From Thiocapsa sp. (GTDB lineage: Bacteria > Pseudomonadota > Gammaproteobacteria > Chromatiales > Chromatiaceae): a stretch of DNA of 45,502 bases. The position numbers were made by a program, and so were the translations under genes. Below the pieces are notes generated by a model. That model was not told the origin of the DNA, ran no database searches, and was given only the letters and a program-made list of their open reading frames with translations. The first letter of the stretch is position 1. Each line of letters starts with the position of its first letter. Positions 17,850 through 26,175 of the stretch are shown here, one piece after another. The DNA is taken from assembly GCF_022340925.1 (NCBI RefSeq), contig NZ_JAJDNA010000069.1, positions 1-45,502 of the forward strand, read 5' to 3'.

Positions 17850-19235
17850 TCAGGACGCATACAGGATACCCGGCAACCAGGTCGCCAGCGCGGGCCAGAG
17901 CGCAAGCAGGGCAAGGACGAGCAGCTGGATCAGGATGAACGGCGCCACACCCTTGTAGATATGGCTGGTCCTGACCGCGGGCGGAGCCACGCCCCGCAGA
18001 TAGAAGAGCGAGAAGCCAAAGGGAGGCGTCAGAAAGGAGGTCTGGAGATTGATGGCGATCATCACCCCGAGCCAGACGGGATCGAGCCCCATCGAGAGCA
18101 GCACCGGACCGACGATCGGGACCACCACGAAGGTGATCTCGATGAAATCCAGGATGAACCCGAGCAAGAACATCACGAGCATCACGAGCGCCACGGCCCC
18201 CACCACCCCGCCCGGCAGGGCGGTCAGGAAATCGGTGACCATCGCATCGCCGCCGAACCCGCGAAAGACCAGCGAGAACACCGCCGCACCGATGAAGATC
18301 AGAAACACCATACTGGTGATCACGGTGGTCTGACGCACCACCTGCCTGAGCGTCTCGAGGCTGAGCTGGCGGCGAGCCGCCGCCAGGAGCAGCGCACCCA
18401 CCGCACCCACCGAGGCGGCCTCCGTGGGCGTCGCGAGCCCGCCGAGGATCGATCCCAGGACCGCGACCACCAGGAACAGCGGGGGCACCAGGACCGAGAT
18501 GACCCGCCAGAGGAGCGCGGCCCCATCGACCGGCCGCTCCTCGCGGGGGATCGCCGGGACCGCCTCAGGACGAAACACGGCGACGCCGACCAGGTAGAGG
18601 ATATAGAAGGCAACCAGCATCAGACCCGGCACCAGGGCGCCCACGAAGAGATCCCCGACCGAGACCGTCTCGGGCGACCAGACACCGCTGTCCAGCTGCG
18701 CCTGCTGATAGGCCGAAGACAGCACGTCGCCAAGCAGCACCAGCACGATCGAAGGGGGGATGATCTGACCCAGCGTCCCGGAGGCGCAGATGGTCCCGGC
18801 CGAGAGACTGGGCGAGTAATTGCGGCGCAGCATGATCGGCAGCGACAGCAGGCCCATGGTCACGACGGTGGCACCGACGATCCCCGTGCTCGCTGCCAGC
18901 AGCATCCCGACCAGGGTCACCGAGATCCCAAGCCCGCCCCGGAGCGGCCCGAACAGCATGGCCATGGTGTCGAGCAGGCTCTCGGCGACCCGCGATCGCT
19001 CGAGCATCACCCCCATGAACACAAAGAGCGGGACCGCGATCAGGGTCTCGTTGATCATGACCCCGTAGAGGCGGTTGGGCAGCGCCTCCAGGAAGGCCGG
19101 CTCGAACAGCCCGAACACCTCGCCGACGAGCGCGAAAACAAGCGCCGTGCCGCCGAGCGACAGGGCCACCGGGTAGCCGACGAGCAGTGTCAGCACAACC
19201 CCTGCGAACAGCAGAAGCGGCATCCACTCATGCAT
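17850..19235 (-). CDS. dctM: TRAP transporter large permease DctM
   Basis: The 461-residue membrane protein has about a dozen helices. Family markers are GMLLAASTGIVGATVVTMGL, the segment ICASGTLGQIIPPSIVLVLLG, and GGLATPTEAASVGAVGALLL. DctM is the sodium-driven transport unit of TRAP systems, which import organic acids delivered by a periplasmic binding protein. It starts at ATG 19235 and overlaps the end of dctQ by 8 bases, so the two are coupled. No binding-protein gene (dctP or TAXI) lies on either side, so the partner must be elsewhere or lost. The substrate is unknown; the sequence resembles the branch annotated for mannitol or chloroaromatic compounds. Confidence 0.93.
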   Translation of the reverse strand: MHEWMPLLLFAGVVLTLLVGYPVALSLGGTALVFALVGEVFGLFEPAFLEALPNRLYGVMINETLIAVPLFVFMGVMLERSRVAESLLDTMAMLFGPLRGGLGISVTLVGMLLAASTGIVGATVVTMGLLSLPIMLRRNYSPSLSAGTICASGTLGQIIPPSIVLVLLGDVLSSAYQQAQLDSGVWSPETVSVGDLFVGALVPGLMLVAFYILYLVGVAVFRPEAVPAIPREERPVDGAALLWRVISVLVPPLFLVVAVLGSILGGLATPTEAASVGAVGALLLAAARRQLSLETLRQVVRQTTVITSMVFLIFIGAAVFSLVFRGFGGDAMVTDFLTALPGGVVGAVALVMLVMFLLGFILDFIEITFVVVPIVGPVLLSMGLDPVWLGVMIAINLQTSFLTPPFGFSLFYLRGVAPPAVRTSHIYKGVAPFILIQLLVLALLALWPALATWLPGILYAS

Positions 19236-19818
19236 GTCCGCTGTCCGCCTCCGAGCCCGGGAGCGCCTCCTCCACCCCGGCCAGGAAGAGCCCGTTGCGC
19301 AGCGCCTGCGCGAGGCCCTGGGCCATGAGCAGGACCGGCATGATCAGGATCAGGGTCTTGAGCAGATACACCGCCGGAATGCCGCCGGCCTCGCGCGAGG
19401 CCTCCTGGACGCGCCAGGACTCGGCGACATAATCCCAACCGAGCCAGAGGATCAAGACGCACACCGGGAACAGGAGCACGAGGGTCCCGATCAGGTCGAC
19501 CCAGGCACGTCCACGCCGCGACAGACGCTCATAGAAGATGTCCACCCGGACATGGCCGTTGCGCCCCAGCGTGTAGGCGATGCCGAGCATGAAGAGCACG
19601 GCGTGCATGTAGGTCACGGATTCCTGCAGGGAGATGGAGCCCAGATCGAAGGCATAGCGCAGCAGGACCACGGCAAAGGTCACGAGCACCATGGCAAGCG
19701 CGAGCCAGGCAATCCACTCACCGATCCCGCGCATGACCGCGTCGATCCCGTCGGCGAGGGTGAGCAGCCGGGCGCGCCGAGACGCCTGCGGATCGTCCCG
19801 GCCGGTCACGGCAGCCAC
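19228..19818 (-). CDS. dctQ: TRAP transporter small permease DctQ
   Basis: The 196-residue protein has four membrane helices (about residues 35-57, 70-90, 108-130 and 150-172). The motif LGRNGHVRVDIFYERLSRRGR in the central loop is the standard DctQ signature. It pairs with DctM in the inner membrane. The start is GTG 19818 with CAGGG just upstream. Upstream sequence toward 19890 contains no further gene on this strand until the DUF2782 protein, and no solute-binding protein is visible. Confidence 0.91.
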   Translation of the reverse strand: MAAVTGRDDPQASRRARLLTLADGIDAVMRGIGEWIAWLALAMVLVTFAVVLLRYAFDLGSISLQESVTYMHAVLFMLGIAYTLGRNGHVRVDIFYERLSRRGRAWVDLIGTLVLLFPVCVLILWLGWDYVAESWRVQEASREAGGIPAVYLLKTLILIMPVLLMAQGLAQALRNGLFLAGVEEALPGSEADSGHA

Positions 19819-19892
19819 CGACCCTGCACATCGTCCGACCGGGCACCGCTAAGCATCGCCCCGACTCCCCCGGCGTGAGCCGCCCCTCGGCA

Positions 19893-20237
19893 TCAGTTCC
19901 AGCGGAACAGGACCCATTGGGGAATCGAGACGTTGTCCGCCGTGTTCTCCTGCATGTCCAGGATTCCGTCCCCATTGGTGTCGTAGAGATAGTACGGCGG
20001 CCCGAATTGGGGCTGGACCCTGACCATGTAGAGCAACCCCCGGACCCGGTATTCGTAGATCACCTCGTCACCCGACTCGATGATGGTGATCTCGGGCTCG
20101 ACCGGCTCACCGGTGATCGGCGAGGGAACCACGGTGGGCGCCTCGATCGAGCTGCTGCCTGCGGCAGGTGACTCCGCTTGGGCATAGGCCATCCCGACAA
20201 AGGGCATCAGGGCGATCATCAGCGGGACTGTTCTCAT
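19893..20237 (-). CDS. DUF2782 small exported protein
   Basis: The 114-residue protein has an N-terminal signal peptide (MRTVPLMIALMPFVGMAYAQ, cleavage likely after AQA). It is followed by a Pro-rich linker and a compact domain: ITIIESGDEVIYEYRVRGLL, then VQPQFGPPYYLYDTNGDG. That domain is DUF2782, a gammaproteobacterial family of unknown role usually found beside polA. The start may be ATG 20237 or the adjoining GTG 20240; AGAGGA upstream is spaced slightly better for the GTG. The DTNGDG segment looks like a calcium-binding loop but is a single copy. Confidence 0.85.
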   Translation of the reverse strand: MRTVPLMIALMPFVGMAYAQAESPAAGSSSIEAPTVVPSPITGEPVEPEITIIESGDEVIYEYRVRGLLYMVRVQPQFGPPYYLYDTNGDGILDMQENTADNVSIPQWVLFRWN

Positions 20238-20438
20238 CACGAGGCGATCCTCTCACCAGCGACTGTCATGATGTGCATGGTAGTACGAACGCCCCTCGAT
20301 TGCTGCTTCCAGAGGTACGCTCCGCGCACGGCATTGGGTTATCTTAACCGGCCGGCAGCGGCGGCAGGTCCGCGACGCCCCGGCGCGCGGCGAGAGCGCA
20401 GGGCAATGCGGATTCAACGCGTTTCCCGTGCGCGGCAG

Positions 20439-20488
20439 CGATGCCCCACCGGTTGCAGCGACCGCAGGTCGTTGCAACCGGCGCATCG
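20439..20488. repeat. Long imperfect palindrome between divergent genes
   Basis: CCGGTTGCAGCGACC (20449-20463) pairs with GGTCGTTGCAACCGG (20467-20481) across a 3-base loop, with one G-T pair. Outside it CGATGC (20439-20444) pairs with GCATCG (20483-20488). It lies in the 323-base divergent gap between the DUF2782 gene and rep, which holds no gene. No T-run follows on either strand. It could be an operator, an extragenic palindrome or an RNA leader structure for rep. Confidence 0.6.
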
Positions 20489-20563
20489 TGAGCTCGCCAG
20501 GTTTCGGTTCCGAGCCGGTTGGTCCCAAGGATGGGATCAGTCGGCATCTCCTCAGGATCCCGG

Positions 20564-22570
20564 ATGACCGGACTCAACCCCCGACAACTCGAGGCCGTGC
20601 GCTACAGTGCGGGTCCGCTGCTGGTGCTGGCCGGTGCCGGCTCCGGCAAGACGCGGGTGATCACGCGCAAGATCGCCCACCTGATCGCTCACGCCGGCAT
20701 CCCGGCGCGCCGGATCTGCGCCCTGACCTTCACCAACAAGGCCGCGCGTGAGATGCACGAGCGGGTCGGGCGCCAGGTCAAGGGCATCGAGACCCGCGGC
20801 CTGACCATCTCCACCTTCCACCGCCTGGGCCTCGACATCCTGCGCCGACACGCGCAGAGCGCCGGGTTGCGTCCAGGGTTCACCTTGCTCGATGCCCAGG
20901 ACGCCGAGACGCTGATCAAGGAGCACCTGGGGCGCATCAAGGCCGGAGACGCCTTCAGCCCTGCCGTGGTCCAACAGCGCATCTCGCGCTGGAAGAACGA
21001 CCTCATCAACCCCCAGCGGGTCCGAGGCAGCGCGCAGGACGACTTCGAGGACCGGCTCGCCGGTCTCTACGCGGACTACGAACGCAGCCTCCATGCCTAC
21101 AATGCGGTCGACTTCGACGACCTCATCGTTGGTCCGGTGCGCCTGTTCAGCGACCACCCTGACCTGCGCGAGACCTGGCAGAACCGGATCCGCTACCTCC
21201 TCGTCGACGAGTACCAGGACACCAATGGCGCACAGTACGAGCTGGTCCGTCAGCTCACAGGTCCGCGGGGCGCCTTCACCGTGGTCGGCGACGACGACCA
21301 GTCCATCTATGCCTGGCGCGGTGCGCGACCCGAGAACCTCGACCGGCTGAAGGCCGACTACCCGCACCTGAAGGTCATCGTGCTGGAGCAGAACTATCGC
21401 TCCAGCGCCCGTATCCTGAAACTCGCCAACGCACTGATTGCCGGCAACCCGCACGTCTTCGAGAAACGGCTCTGGAGCCAGCACGGTCCCGGCGATCCCC
21501 CGCGCGTTCTGCACTGCAAGGACGAGGGCCACGAGGCCGAGCGGGTCATCTCCGAGATCCTGCACCTGAAGCTGGCGGACGGGGTCGCCTTCGGCGAAAT
21601 CGCCATCCTCTATCGCGGCAACCATCAGGCACGTCCCTTCGAGAAGGCCCTGCGCGAGCACAACATCCCCTACGTCCTGAGTGGTGGCACCTCCTTCTTC
21701 GCCCGCACCGAGGTGAAGGACCTGATGGCCTATCTGCGCCTGCTCGCCAACCCGCAGGACGATGCCGCCTTCCTGCGCATCGTCAACACCCCGCGGCGCG
21801 AGATCGGGCCGACCACCCTGGAGCGTCTCGCCGGCTATGCCCGGGAGCGCGGGATCCACCTCCTCGGCGCCTGCGGCGAGCTGGGTCTCGGCGCGCGCGT
21901 GAGCGAGCGACAGCGCGAGCGGCTCCTCGCGTTCACCACACTCGTCGCCGAGCACGCCCGTCGCGGCGACTCCGACCCGGTCGGGGCCGTGCGGGCACTG
22001 GTCGATGCCATCGACTACGCCTCCTGGCTGCGCGAGAACGCCTCCAGCCAGGCGGTGGCGGATCGCCGCTATGCCAACGTCACCGACCTGTTGCATTGGC
22101 TCGGCGCCCTGCACAAGGGCGAGCTCCAGGAAAAGACCCTCGCCGAGATGGCGGCCCATCTCACGCTCATGGATGTCCTGGAGCGGCAGGACGAGGCCGA
22201 GAGCGGCGACCGGGTCAGTCTCATGACCCTGCATGCCGCCAAGGGCCTGGAGTTCCCGCATGTCTTCCTGGTCGGCATGGAGGAGGAGCTGCTCCCGCAC
22301 CGCACCAGCATCGAGGAAGACGGCATCGACGAGGAGCGCCGACTCGCCTACGTGGGCATCACCCGCGCCCAACGCACCCTCACCTTCACACTCACGCGCC
22401 GCCGCAAGCGTTACGGGGAGTGGATCACCAGCGAGCCGAGTCGCTTCCTGACCGAGCTGCCCAAGGACCAGTTGGACTGGGACGATGCCCGCGAAGGGCG
22501 ACCCGAGGACCGCAGGGCACGCGGCTTCAGTCACCTGCACACCCTCAAGGACATGCTCGATCTCGGCTGA
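20564..22570 (+). CDS. rep: ATP-dependent DNA helicase Rep
   Basis: The 668-residue superfamily 1A helicase is close to the 673 residues of E. coli Rep. Motif I is LAGAGSGKT at residues 22-30, motif Ia is ALTFTNKAAREM, motif II is DEYQDTN starting at Asp215, motif III is GDDDQSIYAWRGA, motif IV is LEQNYRS, motif V is LMTLHAAKGLEF, and motif VI is VGITRAQRTL. Length and the C-terminus favour Rep over UvrD or PcrA. Rep clears protein roadblocks ahead of replication forks by moving 3'-5' on single-stranded DNA. ATG 20564 follows AGGA with good spacing; the open frame to 20519 is not conserved-looking. Confidence 0.95.
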   Translation: MTGLNPRQLEAVRYSAGPLLVLAGAGSGKTRVITRKIAHLIAHAGIPARRICALTFTNKAAREMHERVGRQVKGIETRGLTISTFHRLGLDILRRHAQSAGLRPGFTLLDAQDAETLIKEHLGRIKAGDAFSPAVVQQRISRWKNDLINPQRVRGSAQDDFEDRLAGLYADYERSLHAYNAVDFDDLIVGPVRLFSDHPDLRETWQNRIRYLLVDEYQDTNGAQYELVRQLTGPRGAFTVVGDDDQSIYAWRGARPENLDRLKADYPHLKVIVLEQNYRSSARILKLANALIAGNPHVFEKRLWSQHGPGDPPRVLHCKDEGHEAERVISEILHLKLADGVAFGEIAILYRGNHQARPFEKALREHNIPYVLSGGTSFFARTEVKDLMAYLRLLANPQDDAAFLRIVNTPRREIGPTTLERLAGYARERGIHLLGACGELGLGARVSERQRERLLAFTTLVAEHARRGDSDPVGAVRALVDAIDYASWLRENASSQAVADRRYANVTDLLHWLGALHKGELQEKTLAEMAAHLTLMDVLERQDEAESGDRVSLMTLHAAKGLEFPHVFLVGMEEELLPHRTSIEEDGIDEERRLAYVGITRAQRTLTFTLTRRRKRYGEWITSEPSRFLTELPKDQLDWDDAREGRPEDRRARGFSHLHTLKDMLDLG

Positions 22571-22703
22571 GCCCGCCAAGGCCGCGCGAGGAGCAGCCGT
22601 GGACGCCCGCGCCGGATCGCAGTATGCTGGCGGCCCTGGAGCATAGCTCGGTCATCGTGCCCCGCTCCAATCAGACGCCGCCCTGCAGGCAGGCACCCTC
22701 TCA

Positions 22704-22780
22704 GCGCCCGTAGCTCAGTTGGATAGAGTACAGCCCTCCGAAGGCTGGGGTCACAGGTTCAAGTCCTGTCGGGCGCGCCA
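22704..22780 (+). tRNA. tRNA-Arg(CCG)
   Basis: The 77-base cloverleaf has acceptor stem GCGCCCG/CGGGCGC, discriminator G and encoded CCA. The D arm contains AGCTCAGTTGGATAGAGTA. The anticodon stem CAGCC/GGCTG surrounds loop CTCCGAA, giving anticodon CCG, which reads CGG (Arg). The T arm is ACAGG-TTCAAGT-CCTGT. CGG is frequent in this GC-rich genome. It lies 133 bases after rep. Confidence 0.97.
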
Positions 22781-23255
22781 TATCACCAATCGAGCCACAC
22801 CCGATTGCCTTCGCTCCCGCCGATGCGACCTCCGTGGGTGGAAAATCCTGCACTCGCCGACCGCCGAAGCGACAGAGGTCGGCCAGCCCGGCACCTTCAC
22901 CTCGACGGCCGGCGGATCCTTGCTGACCTCGATCCGGTCCGCGAGCCGGCGCTCATCGGCGCCGGCCAAGAGAAGGATTTCCAGGTTCCATTGCAGGGGA
23001 ACGGGTGCCCCTTCTCAAGCCGCCAGCCACCTCACGCCGGCAGCCGCGGCCGGCGACGATGTCGGGGATCAGGCGCTGCGAGCGACGAGAGGCACCTCTT
23101 TATTCTGTGCAATGAAGAGCGAAAAATGCGCATTCAAGACGTCTTCGGCCCCCCCTACCCTTTTAGCGCAGGGCATGATGTCGCTATCGTGTCAGCGGCG
23201 GGATTCAGGCGCCTGAGCAGATCAAGCGATCACCGGCGCACTTGCATCGCAGCGC
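22781..23255. other. Gene-free stretch downstream of tRNA-Arg
   Basis: No convincing gene is visible on either strand. Open frames here lack family-like sequence or ribosome sites; one antisense frame only reads through the tRNA. The stretch is slightly richer in A/T near 23095-23130. The position between a tRNA 3' end and a truncated permease suggests a site of past insertion or deletion. No copy of the tRNA 3' end was found further along. Confidence 0.5.
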
Positions 23256-23456
23256 ATGGGGATGATGTCGACTGATTTGATTGGATTGATCGGTATCCTG
23301 GCCGGGCTCGGCGTCTTGATCACGCTGTCCTGCCGCAGCTGGAGCCTGCTGCCGGTCGGATCCGCCGCCGCGCCGGTCGCAGCGGCCAATGCCGGGGCCT
23401 TCCTGCTGGCAAGCTGGGCCCAGGTCGTCGCGGGCGGCGCAGCCGCGGACCGATGA
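23256..23456 (+). pseudogene. N-terminal stub of a GntP-type permease
   Basis: The 66 residues contain two hydrophobic segments (DLIGLIGILAGLGVLITLSC and AAPVAAANAGAFLLASWAQV). They resemble the first two helices of the GntP gluconate/H+ symporter family, where a tyrosine-arginine turn would normally follow the first helix. A full GntP is about 440 residues. Here the frame stops in a TGA that overlaps the start of the next gene. The likely start is ATG 23265 (MSTDLIG). It is read as the residue of a deletion that removed the rest of the gene. A genuine small membrane protein is the alternative. Confidence 0.5.
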
Positions 23457-25159
23457 ATCCAGCAAAAATCATGGCCGCAGGCCAACCCGATGCAGCTCTC
23501 TTGCCATCTGCCGGTCAGCGCGGCAACAACCCGCCGGCCGCCATGTTGTTGCTGAGCCTGCTGGCCCTCGCGCTGGCTGGCTGCCAATCCGCCTTGCCAC
23601 TGCGGCCACACACAGGCGGGGGCGCCGCCACGGCCAAGCTGGGCCCGGCCCTAACGGAGTCCATCGACGGGCTGGCCCGGGACCGGGGGCAACCGCAGGC
23701 GTTGGCGCGCAGCGAAGCCCGGCACCGACGGATACTCGCGAGCCATCTGCCTGCGCTGCTGGACGAGGCCACCCCGCCCCGGCCGGCGGCCGGCATAGAG
23801 GAGGCAGCGGCGCTCCGCGACCCTGGCGAGCTGCGCGATATCACGCCCGTCACACGCACGCGGACCGGGCCGTCGGGACTCAGGCGCGCCGGGGTGGGCC
23901 TGCCCCTGGTGGCAAGGTTGCCGGCCCCGCTCGACCCGAACGCACCACGGGCCGGCTATCACCTGCCGGTGACGCTGGTGGTGCAACCCCGCACCACGCG
24001 CAAGCCGACAGGCTCAATGGCGCTCCCCCCGCAACCGGAGGCGCGGCAGCACAGCACAACGACAACCCCAGTTGCTCCGAGCGGCTGCTGCGAGGCCGCG
24101 CTCGTCGACCCAACGGCCGCCGAGCAGGTGCCGACGGCATCCGGCACACTGCCGGTCGCCATGGACCTGCACGCACCGGTTGCCGCCACCAGAGCCACCG
24201 GCCTGCGCCCAACCGCCGCCCTGGCCAACCTGCTGCGACCCGGGCGCTTCACAGGTCAGCCGCGGATCGTCTTCCTGCAACCCTTCGATCCGGACAGGAC
24301 GCCCTTGGTGTTGGTGCACGGCCTGCTGTCCACGCCCGGTGTTTGGGAGCCGCTGGTGACGCAGCTGATGGCGGATCCGCGCATTCGCGACTGCTGCCAG
24401 CTGTGGTTCTTCTACTACCCCACCGGCCAGCCTGTGCCGCTGTCGGCGCTGCAACTGCGCGAAGCGCTCGACGATGCCGTCGCGCGCACCGGGCTGGATC
24501 GGCCGATGATCCTGATCGGTCACAGCATGGGCGGCATCCTGTCCCGCGCGCAGGTCTCGCGCATCGGTCCGGCACAAGCGGAAGCCATCCTGCCCGGTGT
24601 CGGCGCGCTGTCGGAGTACAACCGCGTTCGGCGGGCACTGATCTTCGAGCCACGCACGGACGTCTCGCGCGCGGTGTTCCTCTTCACGCCCCACGGTGGC
24701 AGCCGCCTCGCCGCCAACAGCGCCGGTGCCCTGGCAATCCGCCTCATCCGGCTCCCGGACAGCCTGCTGAATCAGGCGGAGCACGCACGGGATCAGCTCG
24801 CCGGACTCGAAAGCCGGCGGATTCCCACCAGTATCCATGGACTCTCGCCGCGCTCACGCTTCCTGCGGGCGCTGGACGCCACGACACCGACGGTGCCGGT
24901 GCACTCCATCCTGGGTAACCGCGGCCGCGGCGACGGCAGCTCCGGCTCCGACGGCGTGGTGCCGGTGGCAAGCGCTCGGCTGCCAAGCGCCGCGTCCGAG
25001 CTGGTCGTGCCCACCGGCCACGGCGGCTTCGATCATCCTCAGGCGGTCGCCGAGCTCAAGCGGATCATCCTGACGGATGTCGCGCAACCGCGCGGTGCCA
25101 ACGGCGCAGCCGCAGACTCGCGCGTCGTCCTGCGCACCGCGACGAGCCAAGCCCCCTGA
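23453..25159 (+). CDS. Lipoprotein alpha/beta hydrolase
   Basis: The 568-residue protein carries a lipobox, ALALAGC with Cys44, after a hydrophobic run, so it should be lipid-anchored at the cell envelope. A shorter start at ATG 23543 would lack the positive N-region. Residues 45-270 are low-complexity Ala/Pro/Arg-rich and match nothing recognised. The hydrolase fold follows: PLVLVHGLLSTPGVWEPLV gives the oxyanion hole, GHSMGGI the nucleophile elbow with Ser, and a late Asp/His are in SGSDGVVPV and TGHGGFDHP. It is likely an esterase or lipase of unknown substrate. ATG 23453 overlaps the upstream stub. Confidence 0.8.
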   Translation: MNPAKIMAAGQPDAALLPSAGQRGNNPPAAMLLLSLLALALAGCQSALPLRPHTGGGAATAKLGPALTESIDGLARDRGQPQALARSEARHRRILASHLPALLDEATPPRPAAGIEEAAALRDPGELRDITPVTRTRTGPSGLRRAGVGLPLVARLPAPLDPNAPRAGYHLPVTLVVQPRTTRKPTGSMALPPQPEARQHSTTTTPVAPSGCCEAALVDPTAAEQVPTASGTLPVAMDLHAPVAATRATGLRPTAALANLLRPGRFTGQPRIVFLQPFDPDRTPLVLVHGLLSTPGVWEPLVTQLMADPRIRDCCQLWFFYYPTGQPVPLSALQLREALDDAVARTGLDRPMILIGHSMGGILSRAQVSRIGPAQAEAILPGVGALSEYNRVRRALIFEPRTDVSRAVFLFTPHGGSRLAANSAGALAIRLIRLPDSLLNQAEHARDQLAGLESRRIPTSIHGLSPRSRFLRALDATTPTVPVHSILGNRGRGDGSSGSDGVVPVASARLPSAASELVVPTGHGGFDHPQAVAELKRIILTDVAQPRGANGAAADSRVVLRTATSQAP

Positions 25160-25312
25160 TCGCGCCAAACCGAGAACGCCGCAACGCCCCGGTCGTTGCT
25201 GCTCTCTGCCGTCCACGACGTTGTGGAGCAACCGGCGTCCACAACCGTTTGGGCCCCACCCGGCCGCCGTGCCGGTCGCGATCCGAGGATCGCCCTCCGG
25301 CCAAGGCACGGG

Positions 25313-26119
25313 ATGCTCGATGACGAGCGGATCGTCGGGGTCGAGTCCGTCTCCCAAGACGGTGATCGGCTGACCCTGCGCCGGCCCCCGCCGTCCCCGC
25401 CGATGAGCGTCGGTGCATCGCACGTGCGAGTGATCGAGCCGGAACCCAGGGAACTGGGGCAGGGGCATCGGCTCGGCGGCCGCGTCAACCTGGCCCTTCA
25501 GAACGAGCAGGGGAACTCGGCGAAGAGGGAGCTGGACCTCGACTTAGAGCTGGATTACCGGCGCTTGCGAGATCAATTCGAAAGCTTTGGACAACTGGAA
25601 TACGACACCACCCGAGGGGTCAGGACCACGGACAAATGGAGGCTCAACAACAAGTACAGCCGCTTCTTCAAGGGCAGTCCCTGGTATGCCTCCGGCTGGC
25701 TCAGGCTCTACCACGACGACTTCGCGGACGTCCGGTTGCGGTCTCTCGTCGGCCCGGCAGTTGGCTACAAGTTTGTCGAGGGGCCGGCGCTGAACCTGCG
25801 CGCCGAGGTCGGGCCCATCTATCTGTACGAGGACTTCTACCAGCAGGACGACACGGTTGCCTGGGGCCCCGGGCTGCTCCTCGACGATGACCAGTCCCTG
25901 TGGAACGACCACTTGCAGCGATATCACCGCAGCATGGGCTACACGTCTGTGGGTGTGGGTGACCCGGACCTTTGGGTCTCCTGGACCGGACTGCGGATGC
26001 CGATGGCCTGGGGCGTGGTCGGAAGCCTCGAGGTCGAGATCGACTACGACAGCGAGCCAGCACCTGGCACCAAGACCACCGACACCACCCTCAAGCTCAA
26101 GATTGGCTATGAGTGGTGA
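25313..26119 (+). CDS. DUF481-like outer-membrane beta-barrel, signal peptide not visible
   Basis: From ATG 25313 the frame gives 268 residues. After a short N-terminal part (DDERIVGVESVSQDGDRLTL), alternating strands typical of a DUF481 barrel follow, such as RVNLALQNEQGNSAKRELDL and KWRLNNKYSRFF, with an aromatic C-terminal residue (LKLKIGYEW) suited to BAM recognition. DUF481 proteins are outer-membrane proteins and need a Sec signal, but none is seen here. The frame stays open back to 25160 without a credible leader, and other frames give none. The 5' end has probably been damaged. It ends 56 bases before the convergent channel gene. Confidence 0.65.
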   Translation: MLDDERIVGVESVSQDGDRLTLRRPPPSPPMSVGASHVRVIEPEPRELGQGHRLGGRVNLALQNEQGNSAKRELDLDLELDYRRLRDQFESFGQLEYDTTRGVRTTDKWRLNNKYSRFFKGSPWYASGWLRLYHDDFADVRLRSLVGPAVGYKFVEGPALNLRAEVGPIYLYEDFYQQDDTVAWGPGLLLDDDQSLWNDHLQRYHRSMGYTSVGVGDPDLWVSWTGLRMPMAWGVVGSLEVEIDYDSEPAPGTKTTDTTLKLKIGYEW

Positions 26120-26175
26120 CCCGCCGGTGCCGGGGTGCCCGGACAATTGCTCCGACCGGGCTGCAACGCGTCCTC

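Noticed and set aside
17625..19328. Plus-strand frame of 567 codons rich in His, Gln, Arg and Asp
   Set aside because: It is the reverse of dctM. The His/Gln/Arg-rich composition is typical of the antisense of a membrane protein.
22751..22969. Minus-strand frame ending RARQDLNL
   Set aside because: This ending is the reverse of the tRNA T arm and acceptor, a familiar false gene call.
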